Shown here: piece after piece, positions 14,654 to 24,239 of the stretch
How the letters are laid out: every line of letters starts with the position of its first letter
How positions within the stretch are numbered: the stretch's first letter is position 1
Assembly (NCBI RefSeq): GCF_900142535.1
Contig: NZ_FRBE01000023.1
Coordinates: 1-45,676 of the forward strand
Origin: Fibrobacter sp. UWEL
GTDB lineage: Bacteria > Fibrobacterota > Fibrobacteria > Fibrobacterales > Fibrobacteraceae
Direction: 5' to 3'
DNA length: 45,676 bases
Notes under the pieces: generated by a model
Told to the model about the DNA's origin: nothing
Seen by the model: the letters and a program-made list of their open reading frames with translations, nothing else
The model's database searches: none
Made by a program: the position numbers and the translations under genes

Positions 14654-15108
14654 ATTTCTCTTTCCTTCTTTGTTTTTAAATGCGCCCTTTCTTTATACCG
14701 TGGGGCTACATGGTCCAGTTTTTCTTTGGAAAATCTGGAAAGTGTATGGTGCCGAGATGTCAAACAACCAGCTGGCTGAAACGCCAAGCCGCAGGTTCTA
14801 TAGGAACCAGAAAGCTGTGGGGAATAATGGTAGGGCCTGACAGGGTATAATAAACCCTATCAAATCAAACCCTCGAAAAAATTATGTGAGATAAATCGTA
14901 AAAGAATGTTCTAAAAACATGGGTCTGCAAATATAGCAATAATTGAAAGCTTTGTCAAGGGGTGGATCAGAAAAAATATCGTTTTTAGATAAGCTCAAGC
15001 TGAAACTCCTTAGTTGACGGCTTCAAAAATATTATCGGTACGAAATTGAAAAATGTAAAAGGAAAATTGAAAAAAAATTGTACGCCTAAAATTTCTACCT
15101 TTCCCCAC
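14654..15108. other. Intergenic region: leader of sigma-like C and start of ABC-F gene
   Basis: No gene is supported. On the minus strand it holds the promoter at 14930-14958 and a leader of about 270 bases with a weak hairpin around 14842-14858. On the plus strand the last bases before 15109 hold the -10-like TACCTT. Confidence 0.5.
14930..14958 (-). promoter_or_regulatory. Standard promoter of sigma-like gene C
   Basis: On the minus strand TTGACA (14953-14958), 17 bases, TATATT (14930-14935). Confidence 0.6.
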
Positions 15109-16983
15109 ATGCCAATACTTTCTGCTCAGAACATTCTTTTGCGACTTGGCGGATCCGCTCCGCTGCTGGATGGTGTTTCCTTTGACGTGGAGCCGGGTGA
15201 CCGTATTTGCCTGGTGGGCCGCAATGGGGAAGGCAAGTCCACGCTTCTGAAGGTTCTGACCGGCGAGATGGAGTACAACTCCGGCGATATCGTGAAGAAG
15301 GGTGGCCTGCGGGTCAGCCGCATGATCCAGGAGATTCCCGACCATATTGATGGAACCGTTCGCGATATCGTGATGGGTCGTGTTGCCGCGGGAAGTTCCG
15401 CGGGCTGGACGGGTGCTAAGGATGGTTCCGATGACGATGGCCATCACGACTCCGCTGCAGAGGCGATCCTTGGCAAGACAGGCATTGATGCGGACGCACA
15501 ATACGACAGTTTGAGCGGTGGCCAGAAGCGTCGAGTGCTGTTCGCCCGTGCGGTGGCCGAAGATCCGGACCTGCTTTTGCTGGATGAACCTACCAACCAT
15601 CTGGACATTCCTGCCATTCAGTGGCTGGAGGGAATCGTTACCCGCCTGAATTGTGCCGTGATGTTTGTAAGCCACGACCGCTCTTTTGTCCGTCGTGTGG
15701 CTACTCGAATTTTTGAACTGGACCGCGGTCGTGTCCGTAGCTGGGATTTCCCCTACGACAAGTTCGTGCAGTTCCGTGACCAGGCTCTTGCGGAAGAAGA
15801 GAAGGCCAACGCCCTCTTTGACAAGCGCCTTGCAGAAGAAGAAGTGTGGATCCGTAAGGGTATTCAGGCTCGCCGTACCCGTAACGAGGGTCGTGTCCGC
15901 GCTCTGATCAAGATGCGTCAGGAACGTGCCGAACGTCGCACCCGCACGGGAAATGTGACCATGCAGATTACGGAGGCGGAACGTTCCGGCCGTATGGTGG
16001 CCCGCCTGACGGATGTGACCTACTCCTACGATGGCGCCCCTCTGATTAATCATTTCTCGACGGAAGTTTCCCGCGGGGACCGCATTGGTATTGTGGGCCC
16101 TAACGGTTCCGGCAAGACAACGCTTCTCAAGTTGATTTTGGGCGAACTCACTCCCGACCAGGGCGACATCCGTCTGGGAACCAATCTTGAAATTGCTTAC
16201 TTCGACCAGATGCGCACTCGCTTGCGTGAAGACAAGTCCCTGGTGGAAAACATCGGCGATGGTCAGGCTTATATTACCCTCAATGGGGTGAAACGTCATG
16301 TGCTCAGTTACTTGCAGGACTTCCTGTTTAGTGCGGATCGTGCTCGCGGCCCCATTAGTGCCCTCTCCGGCGGTGAACGAAACCGCTTGCTGCTGGCTTG
16401 CCTGTTTAGCCATCCTAGCAATGTGCTGGTGTTGGATGAACCTACCAACGACCTGGATATGGAAACTCTGGACCTGTTGGCGGAATTGCTGGCAGAATAC
16501 AAGGGCACGGTTTTGACGGTAAGTCATGATCGAGCCTTCCTGGATTCCGTGGCCACCAGTATTTTTGCTATTGAAGAAAACGGTAACGTCTTTGAAGCTG
16601 TAGGCGGTTACAGCGATTACGAAGCGGGCAAGAAAAATCGTGACAAGGAAGCTGCGAATGCTGCCCGTATTGCCGCGGAAAAGGAAGCCGCTCGTGCACT
16701 TGCCTCCAGCGGATCTTCCGCAGGTTCTTCTAATTCCGTAACGAACGCCCCTGCTGGGAAAAAGAAAAAGCGTAGCTACAACGAGGAACGTGAATACGCC
16801 TCCCTTCCGGATACCATCGAAAAGTTGGAAGGGGAAATCGCTTCCCTTCAGGAAGAGTTGTGCAAGCCGGAAGTTTGCACCAACGCCGCCCGCATCGTGG
16901 AACTCCAGAAGGAGATTTCCGACCGCGAAGTTCAGCTGGAAAAAGCCTACGAACGCTACGAAGAACTAGATTCTCTAGGGTAA
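15109..16983 (+). CDS. ABC-F family ATPase, Uup-like
   Basis: 624 residues with two ABC cassettes and no membrane domain. Cassette 1: Walker A GRNGEGKST, signature LSGGQKRR, Walker B LLLLDEPTNHLD. Cassette 2: GPNGSGKTT, LSGGERNR, VLVLDEPTNDLD. A charged linker joins them, and the C-terminus is a coiled coil (about 575-624) as in Uup. ABC-F proteins act on ribosomes or, for Uup, on DNA structures. I placed the start at MPILSAQ because the upstream in-frame residues are A/T-rich and unlike the family. TACCTT ends seven bases before this ATG and no ribosome binding site is present, suggesting a leaderless message. Confidence 0.92.
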   Translation: MPILSAQNILLRLGGSAPLLDGVSFDVEPGDRICLVGRNGEGKSTLLKVLTGEMEYNSGDIVKKGGLRVSRMIQEIPDHIDGTVRDIVMGRVAAGSSAGWTGAKDGSDDDGHHDSAAEAILGKTGIDADAQYDSLSGGQKRRVLFARAVAEDPDLLLLDEPTNHLDIPAIQWLEGIVTRLNCAVMFVSHDRSFVRRVATRIFELDRGRVRSWDFPYDKFVQFRDQALAEEEKANALFDKRLAEEEVWIRKGIQARRTRNEGRVRALIKMRQERAERRTRTGNVTMQITEAERSGRMVARLTDVTYSYDGAPLINHFSTEVSRGDRIGIVGPNGSGKTTLLKLILGELTPDQGDIRLGTNLEIAYFDQMRTRLREDKSLVENIGDGQAYITLNGVKRHVLSYLQDFLFSADRARGPISALSGGERNRLLLACLFSHPSNVLVLDEPTNDLDMETLDLLAELLAEYKGTVLTVSHDRAFLDSVATSIFAIEENGNVFEAVGGYSDYEAGKKNRDKEAANAARIAAEKEAARALASSGSSAGSSNSVTNAPAGKKKKRSYNEEREYASLPDTIEKLEGEIASLQEELCKPEVCTNAARIVELQKEISDREVQLEKAYERYEELDSLG

Positions 16984-17109
16984 ATTTCCTTAAACATTGT
17001 GTTTTTTGCAACGCTTTGGTGGTTGCTTGGCTGTGGCCCCCCTTGGGGAGGGGGTACGCTTTTGGTATTATTTATATATGTTATGGTGTATTGGAATCGT
17101 GAGGTTAAC

Positions 17110-19833
17110 ATGAACAAAAAAGTTTGTCTATTGGCATTCGGTCTTTTGGCCGGTTTGTCATCTGCCGCCACTAAGGTGGTTTTCTCCGACGAGGATGGCG
17201 TTACTGCCGATATCGTCCCGGCTTATTCCTTCACATTTGATTATGGCGATGGTGCATCCGTCGATACCACAAATACGAATGGTGCCGTAGTCATCGATTT
17301 CGTGGCTCCCCAGGGTAAGGAATCCGCTGGTGCGGGTTATGGCTTTGGCTGGGACCAGACCTGTACTACGGCTGGTAAGTGCACCGATAAGGCAATGTCC
17401 TTGACTGGATATAAGGGTGTTTGTCTGGAATACGAAGCGGAACAGGGGTTCCGCGTAGACTTTAAGCAGTCTACTATTACAGACGACAACTACTATGGCG
17501 CCGACCTGAAGGCTGCTGCCTCTCCCAAGAAGGTGTTCATTGCGTTCGCCGACTTGGCTCAGGGCTGGAAGTCTACAACAACGAAGGCTTGGTCCGCTGC
17601 CGCTCAGATGGGTATGCAGTTCAGCTATAAGAATACTCATGCAAATACAGCCAAGAGTGACAACAATACCGTCACTCTCCATAGCCTCCGTCTTGCCGAC
17701 GAATGCGTGACCGCCGCTCCCAAGCTTACTGACGAATATGCCAAGATGAATAAGGGCGTAATCGAAATGGCCGAAGGCGAAATCAGACCTCTGGATGTGT
17801 CCAAAGTCTTTGTGGATGACGATGGCGATGACCTGACCGTTACCGTTAAGATTGTCAGCGAAAATAAGTCCGTGGTCCTGTTGGACTCCACTGCTTACAC
17901 TGGCACTAGCATTATCAAGTTCACCACCGCATCTAATCCGGTTGGCTCCGCAACGATTACCGTTACTGCAACGGACCCCACCAAGAAGTCTGCCACCTTT
18001 ACCTTCACTGTTGAAACTACCGACACCGAAAACCTCCCGGTTGCTAAGGATGCCAACTATGAAGTGAAGGAAGACTCCGTTCTGAAGGTGGCTCTGGGTA
18101 ACTCGCTCTTGAAGAAATTTGCTTCTGATGCCGATGGTGACGAAATCAAGGCTATTCTTGTTACCGAACCTAAGAACGGTACTTTGACCGACTTCAACGA
18201 AGAATATGGTACTTTCACCTATACTCCGAAGAAGGATTTCTACGGTACAGATTCCTTCACCTTCAAGGTTGCTGAAGCTGAAGACGATACTCGCGAAAGT
18301 GAAGTTGCCACTTGCACCATTACCGTGGTGAATGTGAACGACGAACCCGAAGTTGAAGTGGTGGCTAAGACCTTCACGGTTGGCGAAGCTGAAAAGACCT
18401 TCGGTGATACCCTGGTGGTAGACGAAGATTTCGAAGACTTCACCATTACCATTCCCAAGGCAAACTTTGTGATTACCGATGCCGATGGTGACGATGACTA
18501 CAAGGTTATTGCTAAGAATACTGGCGTATACAATTCTGAATTGTCCGCAGATGAAGATAATTACGTGATCACGGTTTCCGCTAAGAAGGACTCCAATGGT
18601 ACCGCCCGTCTGAGCCTGGTGGTGGAAGATCCCAAGACCACTATTCCTACTCCCATTGCTGTAATCAAGGTGAACCCGGTTGCAGACCCTGTTACTCCGG
18701 TGGCGGATTCTTATAAGGTTTATCAGGATTCTATCAACAAGGTTGACGCTAAGAAGGGTGTCCTTGCTAATGATGTGAATCCGGATAAGGATACTGCTGC
18801 TTATGCCATTGTTGACTTTGAACCGGAACACGGCAAGCTGACCTTGAACAAGGATGGCTCCTTCACCTACGAAGCTGAAGAATCCTATGATGGCGAAGAC
18901 TACTTTACCTATAAGGTGATTTCTGCTGGTGATACCTCCAAGGCTGCAATGGTCACTCTGGAAGTTCTCTACAAGAACAAGGCTCCCAAGATTGTGGAAG
19001 GCGTGATGGATACCGTCAATGCTCGTCTGGATTCCCTCCGCGAAGACTTCAACGTCGTCACTTACAAGAAGGTGGAACTCCAGTCCTGGTTCGAAGATGA
19101 CAAGACTGATGCTGCCAAGCTGACCTTCTCTGCTACCTCCAAGGATAGCACTGTGTCTGTATCCTTCTCCACTGTAGGTGCCCTGCTGGTGAAGTCCGTG
19201 AAGGATGTTTGTGGTGACATCTCCTTTACTCTGACTGCAACTGACGAAGGCAAGGCCTCTACGGACCTGGAGGTGAATGCTAACATCGAATGTGTGAACG
19301 ACAAGCCCACCATCGTTGCCGACACCGCTTACATCGCTGTGGAAGGTGATACTCTGGTTTACGACCTGAACGGCCTTGCAATCGATGTGGATGGCGATAC
19401 TCTGATCTTTGAGGTTGTGGAATCTACTTCCAACTCCGGTTACTTTGAATTCACACAGGAAGACAATATCCTGACGGTGGCAAAGAAGAACATTGCAAAG
19501 CTTGCTGAAGGTATGGAGTTCTCCATTACCGTGAAGGTTGCTGACCCCACCATGGCAAATGCTGAAAAGCCTACAACCCTCACTGCCAAGCTGGTTCTGA
19601 TTGTGGGTAACGATCCTAGAACCTCCATCAAGCCGGTGATCGCCTCTACCAAGATGAACTGGCAGGGTGCAATCCAGGCAACTCGCGGCATGGCAGCCCT
19701 CTTCGATATGCAGGGCCGCGTTATGTGGAAGTCCAAGCTCCCCGTCAGCGAATCCGAAGTCCGCGCCGCTGCTGCTAGCGTCCAGGGCCGTAAGGTGCTT
19801 CGCGTAAACAAGCAGACTTTCACTATCAAGTAA
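17110..19833 (+). CDS. Secreted surface adhesin with tandem cadherin-like domains
   Basis: 907 residues with a signal peptide (MNKKVCLLAFGLLAGLSSA). Residues about 30-200 resemble a jelly-roll carbohydrate-binding domain with conserved aromatic residues (GFGWDQTC, QGWKSTT). The central part consists of repeated Ig/cadherin-like units with DxDGDxL and PxAxDxxYxVxEDS motifs and TYTPKKDFYGTDSFTF, typical of calcium-binding bacterial adhesins. The C-terminus (LFDMQGRVMW...) resembles the sorting domain of the deacetylases below. The upstream in-frame extension from 16999 is ignored, since AGG at 17102 is the ribosome binding site. Probably cell-surface or secreted and involved in substrate attachment. 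Confidence 0.85.
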   Translation: MNKKVCLLAFGLLAGLSSAATKVVFSDEDGVTADIVPAYSFTFDYGDGASVDTTNTNGAVVIDFVAPQGKESAGAGYGFGWDQTCTTAGKCTDKAMSLTGYKGVCLEYEAEQGFRVDFKQSTITDDNYYGADLKAAASPKKVFIAFADLAQGWKSTTTKAWSAAAQMGMQFSYKNTHANTAKSDNNTVTLHSLRLADECVTAAPKLTDEYAKMNKGVIEMAEGEIRPLDVSKVFVDDDGDDLTVTVKIVSENKSVVLLDSTAYTGTSIIKFTTASNPVGSATITVTATDPTKKSATFTFTVETTDTENLPVAKDANYEVKEDSVLKVALGNSLLKKFASDADGDEIKAILVTEPKNGTLTDFNEEYGTFTYTPKKDFYGTDSFTFKVAEAEDDTRESEVATCTITVVNVNDEPEVEVVAKTFTVGEAEKTFGDTLVVDEDFEDFTITIPKANFVITDADGDDDYKVIAKNTGVYNSELSADEDNYVITVSAKKDSNGTARLSLVVEDPKTTIPTPIAVIKVNPVADPVTPVADSYKVYQDSINKVDAKKGVLANDVNPDKDTAAYAIVDFEPEHGKLTLNKDGSFTYEAEESYDGEDYFTYKVISAGDTSKAAMVTLEVLYKNKAPKIVEGVMDTVNARLDSLREDFNVVTYKKVELQSWFEDDKTDAAKLTFSATSKDSTVSVSFSTVGALLVKSVKDVCGDISFTLTATDEGKASTDLEVNANIECVNDKPTIVADTAYIAVEGDTLVYDLNGLAIDVDGDTLIFEVVESTSNSGYFEFTQEDNILTVAKKNIAKLAEGMEFSITVKVADPTMANAEKPTTLTAKLVLIVGNDPRTSIKPVIASTKMNWQGAIQATRGMAALFDMQGRVMWKSKLPVSESEVRAAAASVQGRKVLRVNKQTFTIK

Positions 19834-19840
19834 TTAGGAA

Positions 19841-19881
19841 ACGTCATCCTGAGCGCCGCAGGCGCGAAGGATCCTGTGACG
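19841..19881. repeat. REP-like element, GTCATCCTGAGC family
   Basis: ACGTCATCCTGAGCGCCGCA...GAAGGATCC...TGACG lies immediately after the adhesin gene. The same core recurs at 39547-39626. Confidence 0.7.
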
Positions 19882-19882
19882 A

Positions 19883-19918
19883 AAAGAGAAGACCCCGCAT
19901 TAGCGGGGTCTTCTCTTT
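19883..19918. terminator. Bidirectional terminator between adhesin and ackA
   Basis: A perfect 16-bp stem with an ATTA loop (19899-19902), with A and T ends, between two convergent genes. Confidence 0.95.
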
Positions 19919-19955
19919 ATCTTAAAGTCAGCCGCAAGGAGCGAGCTGTTGCGGA

Positions 19956-21134
19956 TTACTTAACGAGCTCTTCGGTATCGAGGGCGATAAGCAGTTCTTC
20001 GTTGGTTGCAACCACCAGTGCCTTGGGAGTACCATCCTTAGAGATTTCGTGGTTGGATTCCTTGCCGGCCTTGTTGTTGCGGTCTTCGTCAATCTGGTAA
20101 CCGAGAAGTGCCAGGTTTTCCATGACGGTCTTACGAACCAGGAAGCTGTTTTCGCCGATGCCGCCGGTGAATACCAGAGCGTCAATGCGGGGGAGAGCCA
20201 TGGCGATACCGCCGATTTCACGAGCCAGCTTGTAGCAGAAGGTTTCCAGAGCAATCTGGGCGCCAACGTGACCTTCGCTTGCTGCCTGAGTCAAGGTACG
20301 CATATCGTTGCTGAGACCAGAAAGACCCAGCAGACCGGATTCCTTATTTACCATCTTGTCCAGACGGTCGATGTCATAGCCGTACTTCTTGCTGATGTAG
20401 AAGAGAATTGCCGGATCGATAGAGCCGGAACGGGTACCCATGATGAGACCATCCAGCGGGGTAAAGCCCATGGTGGTGTCGGCGCACTTGCCGTTCAGGA
20501 TTGCGGAGCAGCTGGAGCCGTTGCCGAGATGTGCGGTAATGAAGCAGCAGTCTTCCGGCTTCTTGCCCAGAATGCTTGCGGCTTCTGCAGTGACGAAGCG
20601 ATGGCTGGTGCCGTGGAAACCGTAACGGCGGATAGCGTCGGATTCGTAGAACTTGTAGGGGATGCCATAGAGGAATGCCTTGCGGGGCATGGTCTGATGG
20701 AAGGCGGTGTCGAACACGGCCACCTGCTTGTCCTTCAGGTTCGGGAAGAACTTCATGGCGCATTCCATACCGGTAGCGTGTGCAGGTTCATGGAGCGGGG
20801 CGAACAGGACGATGCTACGGATGTAGTCGATGACTTCCTGGGTCACCTTTTCGCTCTTGATGTACTTACCGCCGTGCACCACGCGATGGCCGATGGCTTC
20901 GATGGTGTCGGTGAGCTTCTGTTCGTCCAGGAATTTCTTCACCTGGTCCACAGCTTCGGCGTGGGTGGGGCAATCGAAGTTGAAATCGATCTTGCCTTCC
21001 GGGCCCTTTGCCTTGGTGTGGCCGTCAACGCCGATGTTTTCTACAAGGCCGCTGGCGATAGATTCTTTAGTCTTGGTATCGATGACGGCGAACTTCACAG
21101 AAGAGCTGCCGCAGTTGAGCACGAGTACACGCAT
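19956..21134 (-). CDS. ackA: Acetate kinase
   Basis: 392 residues, normal for the family. MRVLVLNCGSSSVKF at the start is the phosphate-binding signature of acetate/propionate kinases; GHRVVHGG, RYGFHGTSH, HLGNGSS, GTRSGSIDPA and FTGGIGENS follow in order. It converts acetyl phosphate and ADP to acetate and ATP, fitting an anaerobe that excretes acetate. The in-frame extension up to 21797 belongs to non-coding sequence; the ATG at 21134 has AGAAGG upstream. No phosphotransacetylase gene lies beside it. Confidence 0.97.
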   Translation of the reverse strand: MRVLVLNCGSSSVKFAVIDTKTKESIASGLVENIGVDGHTKAKGPEGKIDFNFDCPTHAEAVDQVKKFLDEQKLTDTIEAIGHRVVHGGKYIKSEKVTQEVIDYIRSIVLFAPLHEPAHATGMECAMKFFPNLKDKQVAVFDTAFHQTMPRKAFLYGIPYKFYESDAIRRYGFHGTSHRFVTAEAASILGKKPEDCCFITAHLGNGSSCSAILNGKCADTTMGFTPLDGLIMGTRSGSIDPAILFYISKKYGYDIDRLDKMVNKESGLLGLSGLSNDMRTLTQAASEGHVGAQIALETFCYKLAREIGGIAMALPRIDALVFTGGIGENSFLVRKTVMENLALLGYQIDEDRNNKAGKESNHEISKDGTPKALVVATNEELLIALDTEELVK

Positions 21135-21186
21135 GTTAACCTTCTTGATTAAGGTTCCCGAAATTTGGTGGACAGGAGGCCTTAAT

Positions 21187-21216
21187 AAGGTCCCTGAGCT
21201 TGCCGAAGGGTAACCT
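21187..21216. repeat. REP-like element, GGTCCCTGAGCTTG family
   Basis: AAGGTCCCTGAGCTTGCCGA followed by AGGGTAACC lies upstream of ackA and is a common dispersed palindromic type. A degenerate relative (GGTTGGTGAGCTCGCCGAAC) lies at 43347-43374. Confidence 0.6.
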
Positions 21217-21266
21217 AGTGAATTTTTGGGAAAAATAGGAAAAAATAAAAAGCTAAATTCTGGCAG

Positions 21267-21845
21267 ATGTTGGATGGAATTAAAAAATTTGATAACAGGG
21301 TTTCCGAATCCTGGACGAATCATCGTTTTGCCCCCGCAGTAGAGAAACTCCTGAAATTCTATGTGCGTCTGGGTGATGGCTATGGTTGGGCTGTCTTTAT
21401 CGCTCTGGTGATTTGGCAAGCGGGCTGGATCAAGTTCTTCGAAGCTCTGGACCACGCCTTGGTGGCTCTGGTGGCTGCCCTCCTGATTTATTTCCCTCTC
21501 AAGAACATTTCTAAACGTCCACGCCCTTTTGCCGCTAATCCCAAGATCCGCGCCGACGTTCCGCCCCTGGATAAGTACAGCTTCCCCAGCGGTCACACCA
21601 TGAACAATCTGGCGGTTGCCACCTCCGTATTTTTCGTCATCCCTCACTTGGGATGGATCATGCTTTTGCTGCCCTTGACTTGGGGCTTGCTGCGTGTCTA
21701 TTATGGCGTGCATTGGCTGACAGATGTGCTCTGCGGTTTTTGCCTGGGCATTGTCAGCTATTTCGTTGGATGTGGAATCTGGGCGGCAGTCACTCACTTT
21801 ACGGGCATGCCCTTCCGGGAATCGCTGATTAATTTATTTGTATGA
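21267..21845 (+). CDS. PAP2-family membrane phosphatase
   Basis: 192 residues with about five hydrophobic segments. The three catalytic motifs are present in order: KNISKRPRP, SFPSGHTMN and LRVYYGVHWLTDV (phosphatidic acid phosphatase type 2). Such enzymes hydrolyse lipid phosphates, commonly undecaprenyl diphosphate for cell-wall synthesis. TAAATT ends seven bases before the ATG and no ribosome binding site is present, so the message may be leaderless. The stop overlaps the ATG of the histidine phosphatase gene by four bases, indicating a two-gene operon. Confidence 0.9.
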   Translation: MLDGIKKFDNRVSESWTNHRFAPAVEKLLKFYVRLGDGYGWAVFIALVIWQAGWIKFFEALDHALVALVAALLIYFPLKNISKRPRPFAANPKIRADVPPLDKYSFPSGHTMNNLAVATSVFFVIPHLGWIMLLLPLTWGLLRVYYGVHWLTDVLCGFCLGIVSYFVGCGIWAAVTHFTGMPFRESLINLFV

Positions 21846-22528
21846 TGCCGTCGAACGTTTACATGAGTGCCTCTGACTTTTTCCAGACGGTGCAGCCGGA
21901 TGAAAAGGTTTACTTCCTGGTCCGTCATGGTGAACGTGGCCATATCCTGCCCGACGATCCGGACCATGGGGCTTTCGTGGGCCTCACGGACAAGGGCCGC
22001 CAGCAGGCGTTCAATCTCGGCAAGGCCATTGGTCCGGCTAAGGTCACCGAGCCTGCCGAGGTGTGTTTCTTCAGCAGTCCCGTAGGCCGCTGCATGGAAA
22101 CCTCCCAGAACATTGCCCGCGGGATGGGCGTGGAGGCTAGCGTCACTCCCTGTCAGCCTCTGGCAGAATTTTTCGTAGAGCATTACGATGCCTACATGGA
22201 AACTCACAAGACTGGCTTCTACCAGGGTATTTGTCGCTGGCTAGATGGCTACGCAAGCGATCCCAATTATGTTGACCCGGCTTACTACAATCTGGCGAGG
22301 GGTTCCAACGAAATGCGTAAGCTCATGCTGGACCTTGGTTCCGCACGGGTCAATATTTTCTGCTCCCACGACGCCTGGATCGTCCCCTGTCTGGCCTATT
22401 TCTGCGGCCTCAAGTACACTCCCCAGCTATGGATGAACTTCCTCTCCGGCATGGCCCTTGTAGTTGGCCCTAGGGGGGGACGTTTTGTGCCTGTCACCGG
22501 CCTGGAAGACGGCAACCTTTATTTCTAA
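21842..22528 (+). CDS. Histidine phosphatase family protein
   Basis: 228 residues. LVRHGERG (about 27-34) is the RHG catalytic motif of the phosphoglycerate-mutase-like phosphatases; SSPVGRCMETS provides the second arginine; and CSHDAW supplies the C-terminal histidine. It is translationally coupled to the PAP2 gene through an ATGA overlap. The substrate cannot be read from the sequence. A start at the second codon (21845) is equally possible. Confidence 0.88.
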   Translation: MMPSNVYMSASDFFQTVQPDEKVYFLVRHGERGHILPDDPDHGAFVGLTDKGRQQAFNLGKAIGPAKVTEPAEVCFFSSPVGRCMETSQNIARGMGVEASVTPCQPLAEFFVEHYDAYMETHKTGFYQGICRWLDGYASDPNYVDPAYYNLARGSNEMRKLMLDLGSARVNIFCSHDAWIVPCLAYFCGLKYTPQLWMNFLSGMALVVGPRGGRFVPVTGLEDGNLYF

Positions 22529-22555
22529 AAAACAACGGATAGTACATATTGGTTA

Positions 22556-22584
22556 TTGACAAAAGTTTACGTACATCTTAACTT
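22556..22584 (+). promoter_or_regulatory. Promoter of the 152-aa lipoprotein gene
   Basis: TTGACA (22556-22561), 17 bases, TAACTT (22579-22584), followed by AAGGAGGA at 22619. Confidence 0.6.
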
Positions 22585-22630
22585 TGTCATACCAAATTTT
22601 TTGGGGATTCATTTATCAAGGAGGAACTAG

Positions 22631-23089
22631 ATGAAGAATCTTTTTAAGCTGTTGCCGGCACTTTTGGCCGCTCTTATTCTCACCGCTTGCGAAATCACTG
22701 CTACCGACGAAGGATCCGCTTCCCCGGTGGAAAACCGCAAGATTTCCTACAATTTCATTCAGTACTGTGATGTCTATACCGATGGCTACACTGACTGTGA
22801 TGACATTGGCTCTGGCTACATCAATCTGTACGGCGTGTTCGAAGTAGGTAACACCATCCAGGTGGATATCTGGACTATGGAAGGCTCCACTACGGATAAC
22901 TACACCTACAGGGGCGTGTTCTCTGATTCCTATGGTTCTTATGATCTTTACGATTCTCAGACATCTACTGATCGCCTGATGGTTTACACTTCTGCCGCTA
23001 CCGCTTATGACGATGCAGATCCTACCTACTACGTCTCTTTCTCTAACGGCACCTTGACCTTGAGCAAGGCTCGTCCTATCGAAAGATAG
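22631..23089 (+). CDS. Small lipoprotein, unknown function
   Basis: 152 residues. The signal peptide ends in the lipobox LTAC (cysteine at residue 20). The mature part is Tyr/Asp/Thr-rich with a beta-strand pattern (YTDGYTDCDDIGSGYINLYG) and no recognised domain. AAGGAGG precedes the ATG. It has its own promoter and terminator, so it is monocistronic. Probably an outer-membrane or surface lipoprotein. Confidence 0.8.
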   Translation: MKNLFKLLPALLAALILTACEITATDEGSASPVENRKISYNFIQYCDVYTDGYTDCDDIGSGYINLYGVFEVGNTIQVDIWTMEGSTTDNYTYRGVFSDSYGSYDLYDSQTSTDRLMVYTSAATAYDDADPTYYVSFSNGTLTLSKARPIER

Positions 23090-23121
23090 TCCGCAATCGG
23101 TATAGTTACGTATTTTATAAG

Positions 23122-23147
23122 ACGGCTCGCTTCGGCGGGCCGTTTTA
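23122..23147 (+). terminator. Intrinsic terminator with TTCG loop
   Basis: ACGGCTCGC-TTCG-GCGGGCCGT followed by TTTTAG; the stem has one G-T pair and a stable UUCG tetraloop. Confidence 0.85.
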
Positions 23148-23162
23148 GTGTATATTCAGGAT

Positions 23163-24152
23163 ATGAGTGAATTGGTTAACAGTGTTTCGGGTGCCTATCG
23201 TCGCATCTTTGTCCTGGGGTCTGGCTTTAGCAAGTCCTTCATGCCCCAGATGCCTACGCTTCGGGATATTAACGAACTGATCCCGTATGGCATTCCCGAC
23301 GAGTTTCCCCACATTAAGGAATACTGCCTGAAGTTTCTGGAACTGTGCAACGGCCAGCGGGAGTATCTGGGGATTGAGTCGTTGGCTACTTCCATCTTGT
23401 CTGCCCGCATTTTCCCGGGGGAACGGGAACGTCTTTACCATGCCACACTCCGTTTCGAGCTGTTGCGTTTTATCGCCAGCGTCATCCGTCACGAAGAAGG
23501 CCTGTCCGATGATGCGGCTCGGGTCATGCGCAGGTTTATCAAGTCCTGCGTCAATTGTCCGTCTGACGACCGCCGTAACACTTTGCTGCTCAGTTTCAAT
23601 TACGATACCTTGATTGAATCTTCCATTGCTAGCGATCCGGAACTGCGGAATAGTATCTCTGTGGATTATGGGGTTCGTATTGATCGTGCGGACCGTTCCG
23701 CCTGTCAGGAAACTTTGCAACAGACCATTAATTTGTTAAAGATTCATGGTTCTCTGAACTGGTTCCCTATTAAGGGCGTTTCCGACGAGTTGGATCTGAA
23801 GAATGTTTGTCAGGTGGAGCCGGGTGACCGCAGTTTCCCCATCTATTGTGAGGATACGCCTATCTACATCCCCATGGCTCATGCCAAAGAAAGCTTTCTT
23901 CGGGGTAGCCTGTTCAATGTTTTGTGGAGTAAGGCGGATTATTACCTGAAAAATGCCGAGGAAATTTACTTCATCGGGTATGGTTTCCCGAAATCCGACG
24001 TAAATAACCTGGAATTCCTGCTGAAACATCGGGAAAGATTCAAAAAAGTGGTTGTTTTTGAACAAAAAGGCCATCCGGACTTGGAACGCCTGGAAAATCT
24101 TTTGGGGAAAGACCTGATAAAGTCCATGGATGCTAAAAAATTCTTTACGTAG
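23163..24152 (+). CDS. SIR2-like domain protein
   Basis: 329 residues. FVLGSGFSKSF (about 16-26) is the Rossmann glycine-rich segment; LSFNYDTLIE (about 143-152) and LLKIHGSLNW (about 185-194) contain the Asn/Asp and catalytic His of the SIR2 fold; YFIGYGFPKSD is the closing motif. This is the SIR2_2/SIR2-like group, not a canonical protein deacetylase, and members in defence systems act as NADases. Here it stands alone, without a TIR, Argonaute or HerA partner. TATATT ends six bases before the ATG and no ribosome binding site is seen, so it may be leaderless; the GTG at 23148 is less likely. Confidence 0.82.
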   Translation: MSELVNSVSGAYRRIFVLGSGFSKSFMPQMPTLRDINELIPYGIPDEFPHIKEYCLKFLELCNGQREYLGIESLATSILSARIFPGERERLYHATLRFELLRFIASVIRHEEGLSDDAARVMRRFIKSCVNCPSDDRRNTLLLSFNYDTLIESSIASDPELRNSISVDYGVRIDRADRSACQETLQQTINLLKIHGSLNWFPIKGVSDELDLKNVCQVEPGDRSFPIYCEDTPIYIPMAHAKESFLRGSLFNVLWSKADYYLKNAEEIYFIGYGFPKSDVNNLEFLLKHRERFKKVVVFEQKGHPDLERLENLLGKDLIKSMDAKKFFT

Positions 24153-24239
24153 TCGTTGTAAATTTGTCCATAATATGTTGCTGACTGCGTGACTGCCTCT
24201 CCCTAAAAAACTTATTTATAGGATAGAGGTGTATGTAGC

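Noticed and set aside
1-15000. Integrated mobile island with integrase or attachment sites
   Set aside because: No integrase, tRNA or flanking direct repeats could be found, so accessory origin is only suggested by gene content.
15010-16527. Long minus-strand frame opposite the ABC-F gene
   Set aside because: Shadow of a gene with two intact ABC cassettes; no ribosome binding site and an unnatural composition.
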